Source: an uncultured Thermomicrobium sp. (GTDB lineage: Bacteria; Chloroflexota; Chloroflexia; Thermomicrobiales; Thermomicrobiaceae). From it: 64,000 bases of DNA. Location: the NCBI GenBank assembly GCA_938028665.1, contig CALIMB010000020.1, positions 1 through 64,000 on the forward strand. The letters run 5' to 3'. Made by a program: the position numbers and the translations under genes. The notes below the pieces were generated by a model, which was not told the origin of the DNA, did not search any database, and was given only the letters and a program-made list of their open reading frames with translations. Positions 54,605-64,000 of this stretch are shown here, one piece after another (the first letter of the stretch is position 1; each line of letters opens with the position of its first letter).

Positions 54605-55237
54605 AGTGTTGGCAAGGCACACTGCTGGTGAGGATACGCAACCTACTTCTCGGTCGATTCCCACGGTGGATAGCGACCGCAGGCACTATTCTGTCGTAGG
54701 CCGTCGCTTCGCGGGATTCTGGAGACCTACCGCAAGATACCTAGCGCACTACTCCAGGCCCTGAGAACCCACAGTATGGTCGGGAACCTAGCTTCAGCAG
54801 GGCTCGTCTCTTTGTGAGGAGGGTCAGACCGCTTACGACTCTCCTGCTGGCAGCTTCGAGAGCCGGCCCCATGTGCTCCGACGTGGCAGATCTGCCACGT
54901 TCGGTTCTTCTTGCAGGCTGGGTAATGAGGCCGGGCTGTGCTGGTCCAGATCTGGCGGATCTGCACCTGACGAGGAAGTAGGGAAGCGACTTACCGTCCC
55001 GTACGGCCAGCTGTCTTGTTCGCTACGTTACGAAGTGCCTCGAAGACGACTGCGGCGATGTTGGCCAAGGGCCTCTTTCACCCTCGGGTAAGAGAGATGG
55101 ACGCTTGGAGTCCAGAGGCTGGCTGTTCTGAAGACTCGGCAAGTCCACGCGCAACATGGCCGTGCAGACGGCCGCAGGGACGAGTAGCCACCCGGCACCC
55201 ACTGTGTACGGACGAGCTGTACGAACAATGCCGCGAC
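54605..55237. other. Long intergenic region before mraZ
   Basis: About 630 bases with no supportable gene on either strand. It contains the two AGATCT-centred palindromes annotated separately and leads into the mraZ promoter. Confidence 0.5.
54881..54955. repeat. Two palindromes centred on AGATCT, 60 bp apart
   Basis: ACGTGGCAGATCTGCCACGT (54881-54900) is a perfect 20-bp palindrome. CCAGATCTGG (54946-54955) is a 10-bp palindrome with its centre exactly 60 bp downstream. They could be operator half-site pairs for a dimeric regulator. The first could also fold as an RNA hairpin (8-bp stem) followed by a pyrimidine-rich TTCTTCTT, a weak terminator for the mutase gene. Confidence 0.6.
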
Positions 55238-55251
55238 TTGACAGAAGCTCC

Positions 55252-55280
55252 TTGCGCGTTGGGGTGTCCGTGCATATGCT
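55252..55280 (+). promoter_or_regulatory. Putative promoter of the dcw cluster
   Basis: TTGCGC (55252-55257), a 17-bp spacer and TATGCT (55275-55280). The predicted start of transcription lies inside the MraZ box array that follows at once, an arrangement expected for autorepression. An alternative TTGACA at 55238 has no -10 at a proper distance. Confidence 0.45.
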
Positions 55281-55332
55281 TGTGGATAACTGTGGGGGAA
55301 GGTGGGGATAAGTGGGGGCTCCTGTGGAAAAG
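55281..55332 (+). promoter_or_regulatory. MraZ-type operator: TGGGG boxes with 10-bp phasing
   Basis: TGGGG boxes start at 55293, 55303 and 55313. A TGTGG variant at 55323 continues the same 10-bp phase, and another TGTGG lies at 55281. MraZ is known to bind direct TGGGN repeats separated by five bases upstream of its own gene; the match in spacing and place is excellent. The 55281 element (TGTGGATAA) is also the reverse of a perfect DnaA box. Confidence 0.75.
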
Positions 55333-55380
55333 TGCCCAGCGACTCTTTCCCTGCAGATCTGAGCGACGAGGGCAGCGGTC

Positions 55381-56801
<1,421 letters not shown>

Positions 56802-56805
56802 GGTA

Positions 56806-57261
56806 ATGGTGGCGGAAGGAGTGCGATCGGTTCCAGGCTCACGCCTGCAGCCGGTTGGCCGTCAAGTGATGCGGCGGCGCAGTCGGGCTTGGCTCACGTT
56901 GACGTTAGTGCTCGTGGGAGCCTTGGCTGGATTGTGCCTTCTCTACCTCGAGCAGACGAGTCGGGTGGTGGAACTCGGGTACAAACTTACTGCACTCCAA
57001 AAGCAGCGCGACTCTGTCGCTCTCGAGGCAGCGGCGCTGCGCTATGAACTAGCGCGGCGCCAGTCTCTCGCCCAAATCTACGAGCTGGCCACGCGCGAGT
57101 ATGGTATGGTGCCCCTCCGGCGAGTCGAGGCGCTCGAGGTGGAACGCTCGGCAGCAATACCGACCCCGACCCCAACTACACCACTACACGCGCCTTGGTG
57201 GCAGCGAGCCAGTGACGCGCTCCTTGGTGTTGGGCGTGCACAAGCGGGGGATGAACCATGA
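56806..57261 (+). CDS. ftsL: Cell division protein FtsL-like
   Basis: 151 residues: a basic cytoplasmic N-tail (MRRRSRAW), one membrane helix (about 29-49), a heptad-like coiled coil (about 50-95, SRVVELGYKLTALQKQRDSV) and a Pro/Thr-rich extracytoplasmic tail ending WWQRASDALLG. Layout and position between rsmH and ftsI identify FtsL, whose sequence is poorly conserved. The ATG at 56806 comes four bases after the rsmH stop, with GAGG close by. ftsI overlaps the stop (ATGA). Confidence 0.82.
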   Translation: MVAEGVRSVPGSRLQPVGRQVMRRRSRAWLTLTLVLVGALAGLCLLYLEQTSRVVELGYKLTALQKQRDSVALEAAALRYELARRQSLAQIYELATREYGMVPLRRVEALEVERSAAIPTPTPTTPLHAPWWQRASDALLGVGRAQAGDEP

Positions 57262-58985
57262 GTGGGCTCTCGGCGCGCCGTCTTCGCGTGCTCTTGGCTG
57301 CCTTTGTCCTGTTCAGCGGTGCGGTCAGTTACCGCGTCGTGTCGTTTGCAGTGCTTCAGGGGCCGATTCTGGCGCAGCGTGCCGAAGCGTTCCGCTATCG
57401 TGAGGACATCGTTCCCGCGCACCGCGGAGATATTCTCGATGTCAGGGGACGTGTGCTGGCGACAGATATACCCGCTGACCGTGTCTCAGCGATCGTCCGT
57501 CAGGTGGAAGATCCGCATCGGACGGCGCAACTCCTTGCACCGTTGATCGGACGTTCAGCGGAGGAGATCGAAGCGGCGCTGACGCAACCTAATCGAGAGT
57601 GGGTGGTGCTCCAACGTCAGCTCGATCCGGAGGTCTCGGCCCAGATTCGTGCTTTAGGGCTGCCGGGTATCGTACTAGATCCGGAACCAAAGCGGGCTTA
57701 CCCGATGGGCGATTTCGCCTCGCAGGTGCTTGGCTTCGTCAACTGGGAATATCGCGGAGCCTACGGGCTGGAGGCGGAATATGATGATGTCGTCGGAGGT
57801 GTCCCCGGGCAGCTCGTTGGCGAGCGTGATCTTGCAGGGAATGTGATCGCGCTAGGACAGAGTTCTTGGAATCCACCCAAAGATGGTGCGACACTCGTTC
57901 TCACGATCGATAGTGCAGTGCAATATCTCGCCGAATCGGTGCTCGATCGCACGATTCAGGAGCAGCGGGCCGTTGGAGGAACGATCATCGTCCTGGATGT
58001 TCAGACTGGAGCAATCTTGGCGATGGCCAACCGCCCCTCCTTTGACCCAAACCGTTTCACGGCCGTGCGTGATCCAGCCCTGTTTGTCAATCCCTCAGTC
58101 AGCGCGACCTACGAACCGGGTTCTACTTTCAAGGTGATAACCATGGCGCTTGGGCTTGACGCTGGTGTTGTGACCCCGGAGACCGTTGTCGATGGAGGTG
58201 CTTATCGGGAACTTCCTGACGGAACGCGTATCTACAATGCGCTGTTCCAGGAGTTCGGCCCGGAGACGATGACCGAGGTCTTAATTCACTCGAGCAACGT
58301 CGGCGCCATGGAAGTCGTTCATCGACTCGGCCCGGAGAGATTTTATGACGGGCTGCAACGCTTTGGCTTCGGACAGCCGACCGGAGTCGATTTGCCGGGA
58401 GAAGTGGAGGGAATTGTTAACCGGCCGGGAACGACCGGCTGGTCGTTGGCCACCTTCTATACAAACGCCTTCGGGCAGGGGATTGCTGTGACCCCGTTGC
58501 AGCTGGTGACTGCTGTTGCGGCGATCGCCAATGGGGGCGTGTTGATGCGGCCCTACATTGTGCGGGAGATCCGGGATGGGCAGCACATTCAGGTAACTCA
58601 GCCGACCCCGGTACGCCGGGTGATTAGTGAGAAGACAGCACGCACCTTGAGTGAGATGCTCGCGGAGGTGACGGAGAGCTACTCGACACGCTTTCGCATT
58701 CCGGGGTACCGAATCGCTGCGAAGACGGGAACGGCGGAAATTCCAGGGCCACATGGTTACGAGCGTGGTGAGGGTGCAACCATCGCTTCGGTGATCGGGT
58801 ATGGGCCGGTGGAGAGCCCACGGTTTTGCGTGTTGGTCAAGATTGACCGGCCCAAGGGATCGCCGTGGGGTGAGCGAGCCGCTGGTCCCGCGTTCGCTGA
58901 AGTTTTCCGGCAGCTACTCTTGCTTTATGGGATTCCACCGTCACAGCCAGTCAACGGCACGACCGGTGAAGGAAGACAGCCATGA
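57258..58985 (+). CDS. ftsI: Division-specific peptidoglycan transpeptidase (PBP2/FtsI)
   Basis: 575 residues. One N-terminal membrane helix (about 10-30), then the PBP dimer domain starting RGDILDVRGRVLATD (near 55). The transpeptidase has EPGSTFKV (Ser289), HSSNVGA (S-x-N) and AAKTGTAE (K-T-G near 491). No PASTA domains follow. Overlaps ftsL and murF by four bases each. Crosslinks septal peptidoglycan together with FtsW at the end of this window. Confidence 0.94.
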   Translation: MSGLSARRLRVLLAAFVLFSGAVSYRVVSFAVLQGPILAQRAEAFRYREDIVPAHRGDILDVRGRVLATDIPADRVSAIVRQVEDPHRTAQLLAPLIGRSAEEIEAALTQPNREWVVLQRQLDPEVSAQIRALGLPGIVLDPEPKRAYPMGDFASQVLGFVNWEYRGAYGLEAEYDDVVGGVPGQLVGERDLAGNVIALGQSSWNPPKDGATLVLTIDSAVQYLAESVLDRTIQEQRAVGGTIIVLDVQTGAILAMANRPSFDPNRFTAVRDPALFVNPSVSATYEPGSTFKVITMALGLDAGVVTPETVVDGGAYRELPDGTRIYNALFQEFGPETMTEVLIHSSNVGAMEVVHRLGPERFYDGLQRFGFGQPTGVDLPGEVEGIVNRPGTTGWSLATFYTNAFGQGIAVTPLQLVTAVAAIANGGVLMRPYIVREIRDGQHIQVTQPTPVRRVISEKTARTLSEMLAEVTESYSTRFRIPGYRIAAKTGTAEIPGPHGYERGEGATIASVIGYGPVESPRFCVLVKIDRPKGSPWGERAAGPAFAEVFRQLLLLYGIPPSQPVNGTTGEGRQP

Positions 58986-60382
58986 TCGGCCTACGAGACG
59001 TGCTTGAGGGCACGAAGGGGGTCTTGCGAGGGTCGGCCGCGCCTGACCTGCTCTTCCGGCGTGTCTGGCATGATTCTCGCTCGGTTCAACCAGGTGATCT
59101 TTTTGTCGCAGTGCGGGGCGAACGGCATGATGGTCACGATTTCATCCCCGATGCCGTGCGCCGTGGTGCCATTGCTGCTCTTGTCGAGGCGCGGCGGGCT
59201 GAAGAATACGCGAGCCTTGGAGTTCCGCTGATCGTTGTGGACGATTCGCTAGCTGCATTGCTCCGCTTAGCAAGCTACTGGCGACGACTCTTTGATGTTC
59301 CAGTTGTTGCGGTCACGGGCAGTGTCGGTAAGACCAGTACCAAGGAGGCCATCGCTTCGGTCCTGACGCAGCGTTTCCAAGTCGTGCGCAGCCGCGGAAG
59401 CTTCAACACTGATATTGGGGTTGCCCTGGATCTCCTGGACATTAATCCAGATACAGATGTCGTCGTGCTCGAGTTCGGCGAAGCCTATCGGTTGGGTGAA
59501 GTGCGTGAACTGTGTGCACTGGCAGAGCCACTGATCGGTGTCGTGACCAATGTTTCCTACGCGCATCTGGCGCGGATGGGAACAGTCGAGCGCATCGCAC
59601 AGAGCATTGCCGAGCTTCCAGAGTCATTGCCGGACGAGGGTATCGCTGTCCTGAATGGGGACGATTTCCGCGTTCGTCTCATGGCTGAGCGGACGCGGGC
59701 GCGTGTCCTCTGGTATGGACTCTCTCCAGATTGCCACGTCCGGGCGGAGGATATTGAGAGCCGTGGGCTCGAAGGGATCTCGTTCGATCTTGTGGCTTAC
59801 GGTGAGCGAAATCGGGTGCGCTTGCCGCTGCTTGGCCAGCATAGCGTCCATCATGCTCTGGCCGCTATCGCGGTTGGATACCAGTTTGGCTTAACGCTTG
59901 ACGAGATGCTGTTAGGCTTCCGCGATCCACGCGTTCAGGTGCGGCTTTTGACCGTGCCGGGTGTCAATGGCTCAACCTTGCTCGACGACACCTACAACGC
60001 CAGCCCTGCGTCCTGCATGGCAGCCCTCTCGCTCTTACAGGAAATTCCCGCCCAGCGTCGGATCGCAGTCATAGGGGACATGTATGAACTTGGTTGGTAT
60101 GAGGAGGAAGGGCATCGGATAGTCGGTCGGCGGGCTGCAGCGGTCGTCGATCGCCTCTACACACTGGGGCCACGCGCTCGCTGGATTGCTGAGGAAGCGA
60201 TTGCCTCGGGACTTGCACCAGAGCAGGTGTATGCCACCGATGATCGCCGGGAACTGATCGCAGTATTGCGAGAGGCATTACGACCAGGAGATTTTGTACT
60301 AATCAAAGGAGCACGCGGGATGCGAATGGAAGAGATTGTCGAGGCATTGCGAGGAGCCAGCAGCGAGGAGCGTGAACGGTGA
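58982..60382 (+). CDS. murF: UDP-MurNAc-tripeptide D-Ala-D-Ala ligase
   Basis: 466 residues. N-terminal substrate domain with WHDSRSVQPGDLFVAVRGERHDGHDF. ATP loop VTGSVGKTSTKEAIA (near 110-124), NTDIGVALDLL, GQHSVHHALAAIAVG, and the MurF signature DDTYNASPASCMAAL in the C-terminal domain, with GDMYELG. ATG overlaps the ftsI stop. In many clusters murE lies between ftsI and murF; here it does not. Confidence 0.92.
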   Translation: MIGLRDVLEGTKGVLRGSAAPDLLFRRVWHDSRSVQPGDLFVAVRGERHDGHDFIPDAVRRGAIAALVEARRAEEYASLGVPLIVVDDSLAALLRLASYWRRLFDVPVVAVTGSVGKTSTKEAIASVLTQRFQVVRSRGSFNTDIGVALDLLDINPDTDVVVLEFGEAYRLGEVRELCALAEPLIGVVTNVSYAHLARMGTVERIAQSIAELPESLPDEGIAVLNGDDFRVRLMAERTRARVLWYGLSPDCHVRAEDIESRGLEGISFDLVAYGERNRVRLPLLGQHSVHHALAAIAVGYQFGLTLDEMLLGFRDPRVQVRLLTVPGVNGSTLLDDTYNASPASCMAALSLLQEIPAQRRIAVIGDMYELGWYEEEGHRIVGRRAAAVVDRLYTLGPRARWIAEEAIASGLAPEQVYATDDRRELIAVLREALRPGDFVLIKGARGMRMEEIVEALRGASSEERER

Positions 60383-61398
60383 CAGAGCTCCTCGCGCTCA
60401 TACGTTCGCAGAGTGTCCTACCTCGAGATCCTGGAGAGAACTTGGCTCTCTCGCTCGCCCTTTCGGGTGTCGCCTTCGTTGTGACGGTCGCGATCGGGAA
60501 GCCGTACATTGCCTGGTTGCGACGGCACAACATCGGCAAGCAGATTCGCGTGGAGGGGCCGGAGGGGCATCGCACCAAGCTTGGGACGCCGACGATGGGT
60601 GGCTTCATGTTCACGATCCCGGTCGTCGTCTTGACGGTGATTTTCAACCTCGCTGGACGACTCTCGATGCTTTTGCCGCTGGTAGTACTGCTTGGGACGG
60701 CAATCCTTGGTGCGCTTGATGACCGGCTGAGCCTAGTCACGACGCAGCGGGGTGGGGTCACGGCACGCTTCAAGATGGCATGGCTTCTCCTGTTGTCGCT
60801 ACTCGCTGCGCTCCTTCTGCACTTCCCGCTTGGTTTACGTAGTATCTACGTGCCATTTGTCGGCAAGTTCGATATCGGGCTCTGGTACATTCCCATCGCC
60901 GTCCTCGGTATCGTTGGGACGGCCAACGCCGTAAACCTGACAGACGGGCTGGATACTCTTGCCGGGGGAACGGCTGCAGTGGCCTTCACGGCCTACGGGA
61001 TTATTGCGTTCCTCCAGGGTCAGATTCAGGTGGTGACCCTCTGCTTTACCATGGTTGGTGCAATTCTGGGGTTCCTGTGGTACAACGCCCACCCGGCACA
61101 GGTCTTTATGGGAGACACTGGGTCACTGACGTTGGGTGCAGTGCTGGCCACGGCTGCCTTTATGACTGGACAGTGGTTACTCTTACCGCTCATTGGGATC
61201 GTTTTCGTAGCTGAGGCGCTATCGGTAATCTTGCAGGTGACGTACTACAAGCTGACTGGCGGCAAGCGTCTTTTCCGGATGGCGCCGTTACATCATCACT
61301 TTGAGCTCCTCGGTTGGTCAGAGACGCAGATTACGATGCGGTTCTGGCTGGTGAGTATGATGGCAGGTCTCCTGGGGATCGCCTTAGCGCTCGTCTAG
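60379..61398 (+). CDS. mraY: Phospho-MurNAc-pentapeptide transferase
   Basis: Makes lipid I at the membrane. 339 residues, about ten membrane helices. Motifs: TPTMGG, GALDDRLSL (catalytic Asp pair; the usual DDxxK lysine is serine here), NAVNLTDGLDTLAGG, QVFMGDTGSLTLG, and APLHHHFELLGWSE. The GTG start overlaps murF's stop (GTGA). Confidence 0.95.
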   Translation: MTELLALIRSQSVLPRDPGENLALSLALSGVAFVVTVAIGKPYIAWLRRHNIGKQIRVEGPEGHRTKLGTPTMGGFMFTIPVVVLTVIFNLAGRLSMLLPLVVLLGTAILGALDDRLSLVTTQRGGVTARFKMAWLLLLSLLAALLLHFPLGLRSIYVPFVGKFDIGLWYIPIAVLGIVGTANAVNLTDGLDTLAGGTAAVAFTAYGIIAFLQGQIQVVTLCFTMVGAILGFLWYNAHPAQVFMGDTGSLTLGAVLATAAFMTGQWLLLPLIGIVFVAEALSVILQVTYYKLTGGKRLFRMAPLHHHFELLGWSETQITMRFWLVSMMAGLLGIALALV

Positions 61399-61420
61399 GC
61401 TGGGAACAGGGGGCACCAAT

Positions 61421-62833
61421 ATGACCACCACGCGGCAGCTTGATCTCCGTGGCAAGCGGGTTCTGGTGATGGGACTCGGGACACGTTCCGGTGGTCTGGG
61501 TGTCACGCGCTGGCTCGTTGCTCAGGGTGCGGAGGTGACAGTAACTGACCTACGCTCCGCCGAGGAGCTGCGATCTAGCCTTGAGGTCTTACGCGATCTC
61601 CCGGTGCGCTTCGTCCTCGGCGAGCATCGCCGCGAGGACTTCGAGCAGGCTGAGATTGTGGTGCGGAATCCTGCTGTCCCTCGCGAGTCGCCTTGGCTTG
61701 CGCTCGCCCGGGCCGCTGGCGCACGGATCGAGATGGAAATGACCCTCTTCTTCCGTGTTTGCCCCGCACCGATCATCGGCGTAACCGGTACCAAGGGCAA
61801 GACGACGACGGCGACGCTCTGTGCGACGATCCTGCGTCAGTGGAAACCCGAAACCGTTCTGGCTGGCAATCTCGGGCGCTCGGTATTCGAAGTCTTTCCT
61901 GCGATTGCTCCAGATACACCGGTCGTTCTCGAGTTGTCTAGCTGGCAACTAGAAGGGCTCGATGAGCAGGGAATGAGCCCGGACATTGCCGTGCTGACGA
62001 CCATTTCGCCTGACCATCTCGACCGCTATCCGTCCTTCGAGGCCTATGTGGATGCCAAGCGTGCCATCGCCCGCCACCAGCGGCCTGGTGATTGGTTTGT
62101 TGTCAATCGTGACGACCCGGTTGCCTGGTCTTGTCGGGGTATTGCTCCAGGACGTGTCATCGCCTTCGGGGAGGATGACGGAGCAAGCGAAGGGGCCTTC
62201 TACCAAGGTGATCGCCTGATCTGGCGATTTGCGAACCGGGAGGAGGAGCTTCTCCATCGCAAGGAGATACCCTTACCCGGTGACCATGCTGTCTCCAATG
62301 CCTTAGCTGCAGCGGCTGCGGCCCTTCTCCGCGGTGCAACGCTGGAGCATGCTCGGGCGGGGCTGCGAGGAGCAGAGCCGGTACCACACCGGCTCGAGTT
62401 TGTGGCCTCTGTCAATGGTGTTGAGTACATCAATGATACGGCAGCAACGGCACCAGTTGCGGTGCTTGCCGCACTCGAGACGTTCCGTGGACGACCAATC
62501 GTTCTCATCGGGGGTGGGGCGGCCAAGGGGGTCTCCCTAGCAGGGCTTGCTCAGGTTGTTGCGGCGCGTGCGCGGGCAGTTGTGCTCCTCGACGGAACAG
62601 CGACGCCTGAGTACAAGGCCGCGCTCGAGAACGCAGGAGCGTGTGTCTTTGGCCCATACCGGTCGATGGAGGAGGCGGTTCACCAGGCGGCGCGTCTTGC
62701 CAAGCCTGGTGATGTGGTGTTGCTCTCACCTGGCTGTGCGAGTTTTGGGCTTTTCCGCGATGAGTTCCATCGTGGCGAAGCATTCCGTGCCGCGGTGAGG
62801 CAACTGGCCAGCGGGCGGGGAGTGGAGCGATGA
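61421..62833 (+). CDS. murD: UDP-MurNAc-L-alanine D-glutamate ligase
   Basis: 470 residues. N-terminal Rossmann-like domain with VLVMGLGTRSGGLGVTRWL. ATP loop GVTGTKGKTTTATL (near 119-132), LELSSWQLEG, TTISPDHLDRYPSFEAYVDAK, LPGDHAVSNALAAAAAAL, and the C-terminal PHRLEFVASVNGVEYINDTAATAP with GGGAAKG, then LLSPGCASFGLFRDEFHRGE. The ATG at 61421 has a moderate AGGGGGC site. Overlaps ftsW (ATGA). Confidence 0.95.
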   Translation: MTTTRQLDLRGKRVLVMGLGTRSGGLGVTRWLVAQGAEVTVTDLRSAEELRSSLEVLRDLPVRFVLGEHRREDFEQAEIVVRNPAVPRESPWLALARAAGARIEMEMTLFFRVCPAPIIGVTGTKGKTTTATLCATILRQWKPETVLAGNLGRSVFEVFPAIAPDTPVVLELSSWQLEGLDEQGMSPDIAVLTTISPDHLDRYPSFEAYVDAKRAIARHQRPGDWFVVNRDDPVAWSCRGIAPGRVIAFGEDDGASEGAFYQGDRLIWRFANREEELLHRKEIPLPGDHAVSNALAAAAAALLRGATLEHARAGLRGAEPVPHRLEFVASVNGVEYINDTAATAPVAVLAALETFRGRPIVLIGGGAAKGVSLAGLAQVVAARARAVVLLDGTATPEYKAALENAGACVFGPYRSMEEAVHQAARLAKPGDVVLLSPGCASFGLFRDEFHRGEAFRAAVRQLASGRGVER

Positions 62834-64000
62834 GGCGCCTGATCCACGTTTCCGCTCGAGTCCTGACTCCTCCGGGAGAGCGGCGCGTGCTCCACGAACC
62901 GGATCTTGCACTGCTCCTCACCATTCTTGCCCTGAACACTTTCGGACTCGTGATGGTGTTCAGTGCCAGCGTCGGGAGTGACCGGAGCTATGCTCTCCGG
63001 CACGCTGTCTGGCTCGGATTAGGAACTCTCGTGGCTGTGATAACCACCGCTTTAGATTACCGGATCTGGCGTCGCCTGGCGGTGCCGGCACTCATCGCCA
63101 CTATTGGGCTCATGACGGCTGTTCTGATCCCAGGGATCGGTGAGGCGCGTCTGGGAGCCCAGCGGTGGATCGATCTGGGTCCGTTCTCCTTCCAGCCATC
63201 GGAGCTCGCTAAGTTTTCGCTCACTCTCTATCTAGCGAGTTGGCTTGCTGGGAAGGGCGACCGCATCCGTCAGTTTGGCCATGGTGTCATACCGTTCGTC
63301 ATGCTGCTTGGTGCGCTTGTTGGCCTTACAATGCTTCAGCCGGATCTTGGCACATCGATCGTGCTTGTGGTGATCGGATTCACCATGTTCTTTGCTGCCG
63401 GGGCAGCAATGTCCCACTTTGCATTACTGGGCGCAAGCGGATTGGCAGCTGCCTTGGTTATGGCACTGGGTGCCTCCTATCGACGCGAGCGGATTCTTGT
63501 CTTACTGAGCTCCGACCAAGAACTGTTCGATCCCAACGGGCTCTTGCGAACGCTCGGCTGGCAAATTGCGCAAGCACGCCTGGCCTTTGGCGGGGGCGGA
63601 TGGTTTGGAGTTGGCCTTGGGGCAGGGCGGCAGAAGTTCCAGTGGCTGCCGCACGCACACAATGACGCGATTTTCGCGGTCATTGGCGAGGAACTCGGTG
63701 TTCTCGGCTGTACAGTGCTGCTTCTCCTTTTCCTGGTGCTCGCCTGGCGTGGGTTCAGTATCGCACGACGGGTGCCCGATCGCTTTGGCGGTCTGCTCGC
63801 AGTTGGGATCACGAGTTGGATCGTCAGTCAAGCGCTGATTAACGCGGGCGGAATCGCTTCAACGCTCCCATTTACCGGAATTCCTTTACCGTTCATCAGT
63901 TATGGCGGGTCGGCGTTGGTAACCTCACTCGCAGCGACAGGCATCTTGCTCAGTATCTCGCGGGCGACTGTTCCCCGTGGTGCTGAGCGAGTGGTCTTTA
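62830..64000 (+). CDS. ftsW: Cell division polymerase FtsW (partial, cut by window edge)
   Basis: 390 codons are visible with no stop before the window ends. A SEDS-family glycosyltransferase with about ten membrane helices. Motifs: FGLVMVFSASVGSD, GAQRWIDLGPFSFQPSELAKFSL, MLQPDLGTSIVL, HAHNDAIFAVIGEELGVLG, and PFTGIPLPFISYGGSALV. It starts at the ATG overlapping the murD stop. It polymerises septal glycan strands with FtsI. Confidence 0.95.
   Translation, partial: MRRLIHVSARVLTPPGERRVLHEPDLALLLTILALNTFGLVMVFSASVGSDRSYALRHAVWLGLGTLVAVITTALDYRIWRRLAVPALIATIGLMTAVLIPGIGEARLGAQRWIDLGPFSFQPSELAKFSLTLYLASWLAGKGDRIRQFGHGVIPFVMLLGALVGLTMLQPDLGTSIVLVVIGFTMFFAAGAAMSHFALLGASGLAAALVMALGASYRRERILVLLSSDQELFDPNGLLRTLGWQIAQARLAFGGGGWFGVGLGAGRQKFQWLPHAHNDAIFAVIGEELGVLGCTVLLLLFLVLAWRGFSIARRVPDRFGGLLAVGITSWIVSQALINAGGIASTLPFTGIPLPFISYGGSALVTSLAATGILLSISRATVPRGAERVVF

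Noticed and set aside
55281-55332. Replication origin
   Set aside because: One perfect and two imperfect DnaA-box-like words are explained by the 10-bp-phased MraZ boxes; no AT-rich unwinding region and no dnaA/dnaN neighbours.

Overview
The window is GC-rich bacterial chromosomal DNA, roughly 60% GC by eye. Its gene content suggests a thermophilic, menaquinone-using, aerobic Chloroflexota, most likely of the class Thermomicrobia (Thermomicrobium-like). The main pointers are a NuoABCDHJKLMN complex I operon lacking EFGI, a PimA-like mannosyltransferase paired with a CDP-alcohol (phosphoinositide-type) synthase, a compact mraZ-led division and wall cluster without murE, and many genes joined by ATGA/GTGA overlaps. 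The genus is an inference; no 16S gene or other marker is present.

Layout. 1-3.9 kb is a gene-poor, decayed stretch. It holds two small YtxH-like membrane genes and a broken Tat-exported branched-chain amino acid (LivK-type) ABC binding-protein gene with internal 65-66 bp duplications. 4.0-6.7 kb has sucCD and a class II aldolase-like gene. 6.7-11.1 kb (minus) has queC, ychF and a large YfhO-like membrane protein. 11.1-19.7 kb mixes housekeeping genes: a YdjM-like membrane protein, RNase J, a phosphoribosyltransferase, an alaX-aminotransferase pair behind a clear promoter, rlmI and a double GNAT. 19.7-29.6 kb (minus) is the ten-gene nuo operon. 29.9-39.6 kb carries envelope genes: PBP1A, a PRC-barrel protein, PimA-like and CDP-alcohol transferases, a ComEC-like metallo-beta-lactamase lipoprotein with DUF3006 and LysM partners, an L,D-transpeptidase and a lipoprotein. 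40.3-45.0 kb is menB-menA-menC-orf-menE. 45.3-47.8 kb is one very long tandem malic enzyme. 48.3-52.5 kb (minus) has a P-type cation ATPase and a USP-USP-CBS-CBS protein. 53.0-54.6 kb is a methylmalonyl-CoA mutase-type large subunit. 55.2-64.0 kb is the dcw cluster mraZ-rsmH-ftsL-ftsI-murF-mraY-murD-ftsW, with a four-box MraZ-type operator in front and ftsW cut by the window edge.

How the genes connect. SucCD, the malic enzyme and the mutase belong to central carbon and propionate metabolism. The nuo operon and the men cluster build a menaquinone-linked electron transport chain. The dcw cluster, PBP1A and the L,D-transpeptidase make and crosslink the wall, and the PimA/CDP-alcohol pair probably makes inositol-type lipids.

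Most notable observations: (i) the malic enzyme has two fused domains with complementary losses of catalytic motifs; (ii) about 30 bp direct repeats recur at unrelated loci with nearly the same 65-68 bp period; (iii) the LivK gene is heavily decayed; (iv) 10-bp-phased TGGGG boxes precede mraZ. No complete CRISPR-Cas, phage, transposase, rRNA or tRNA gene was recognised.
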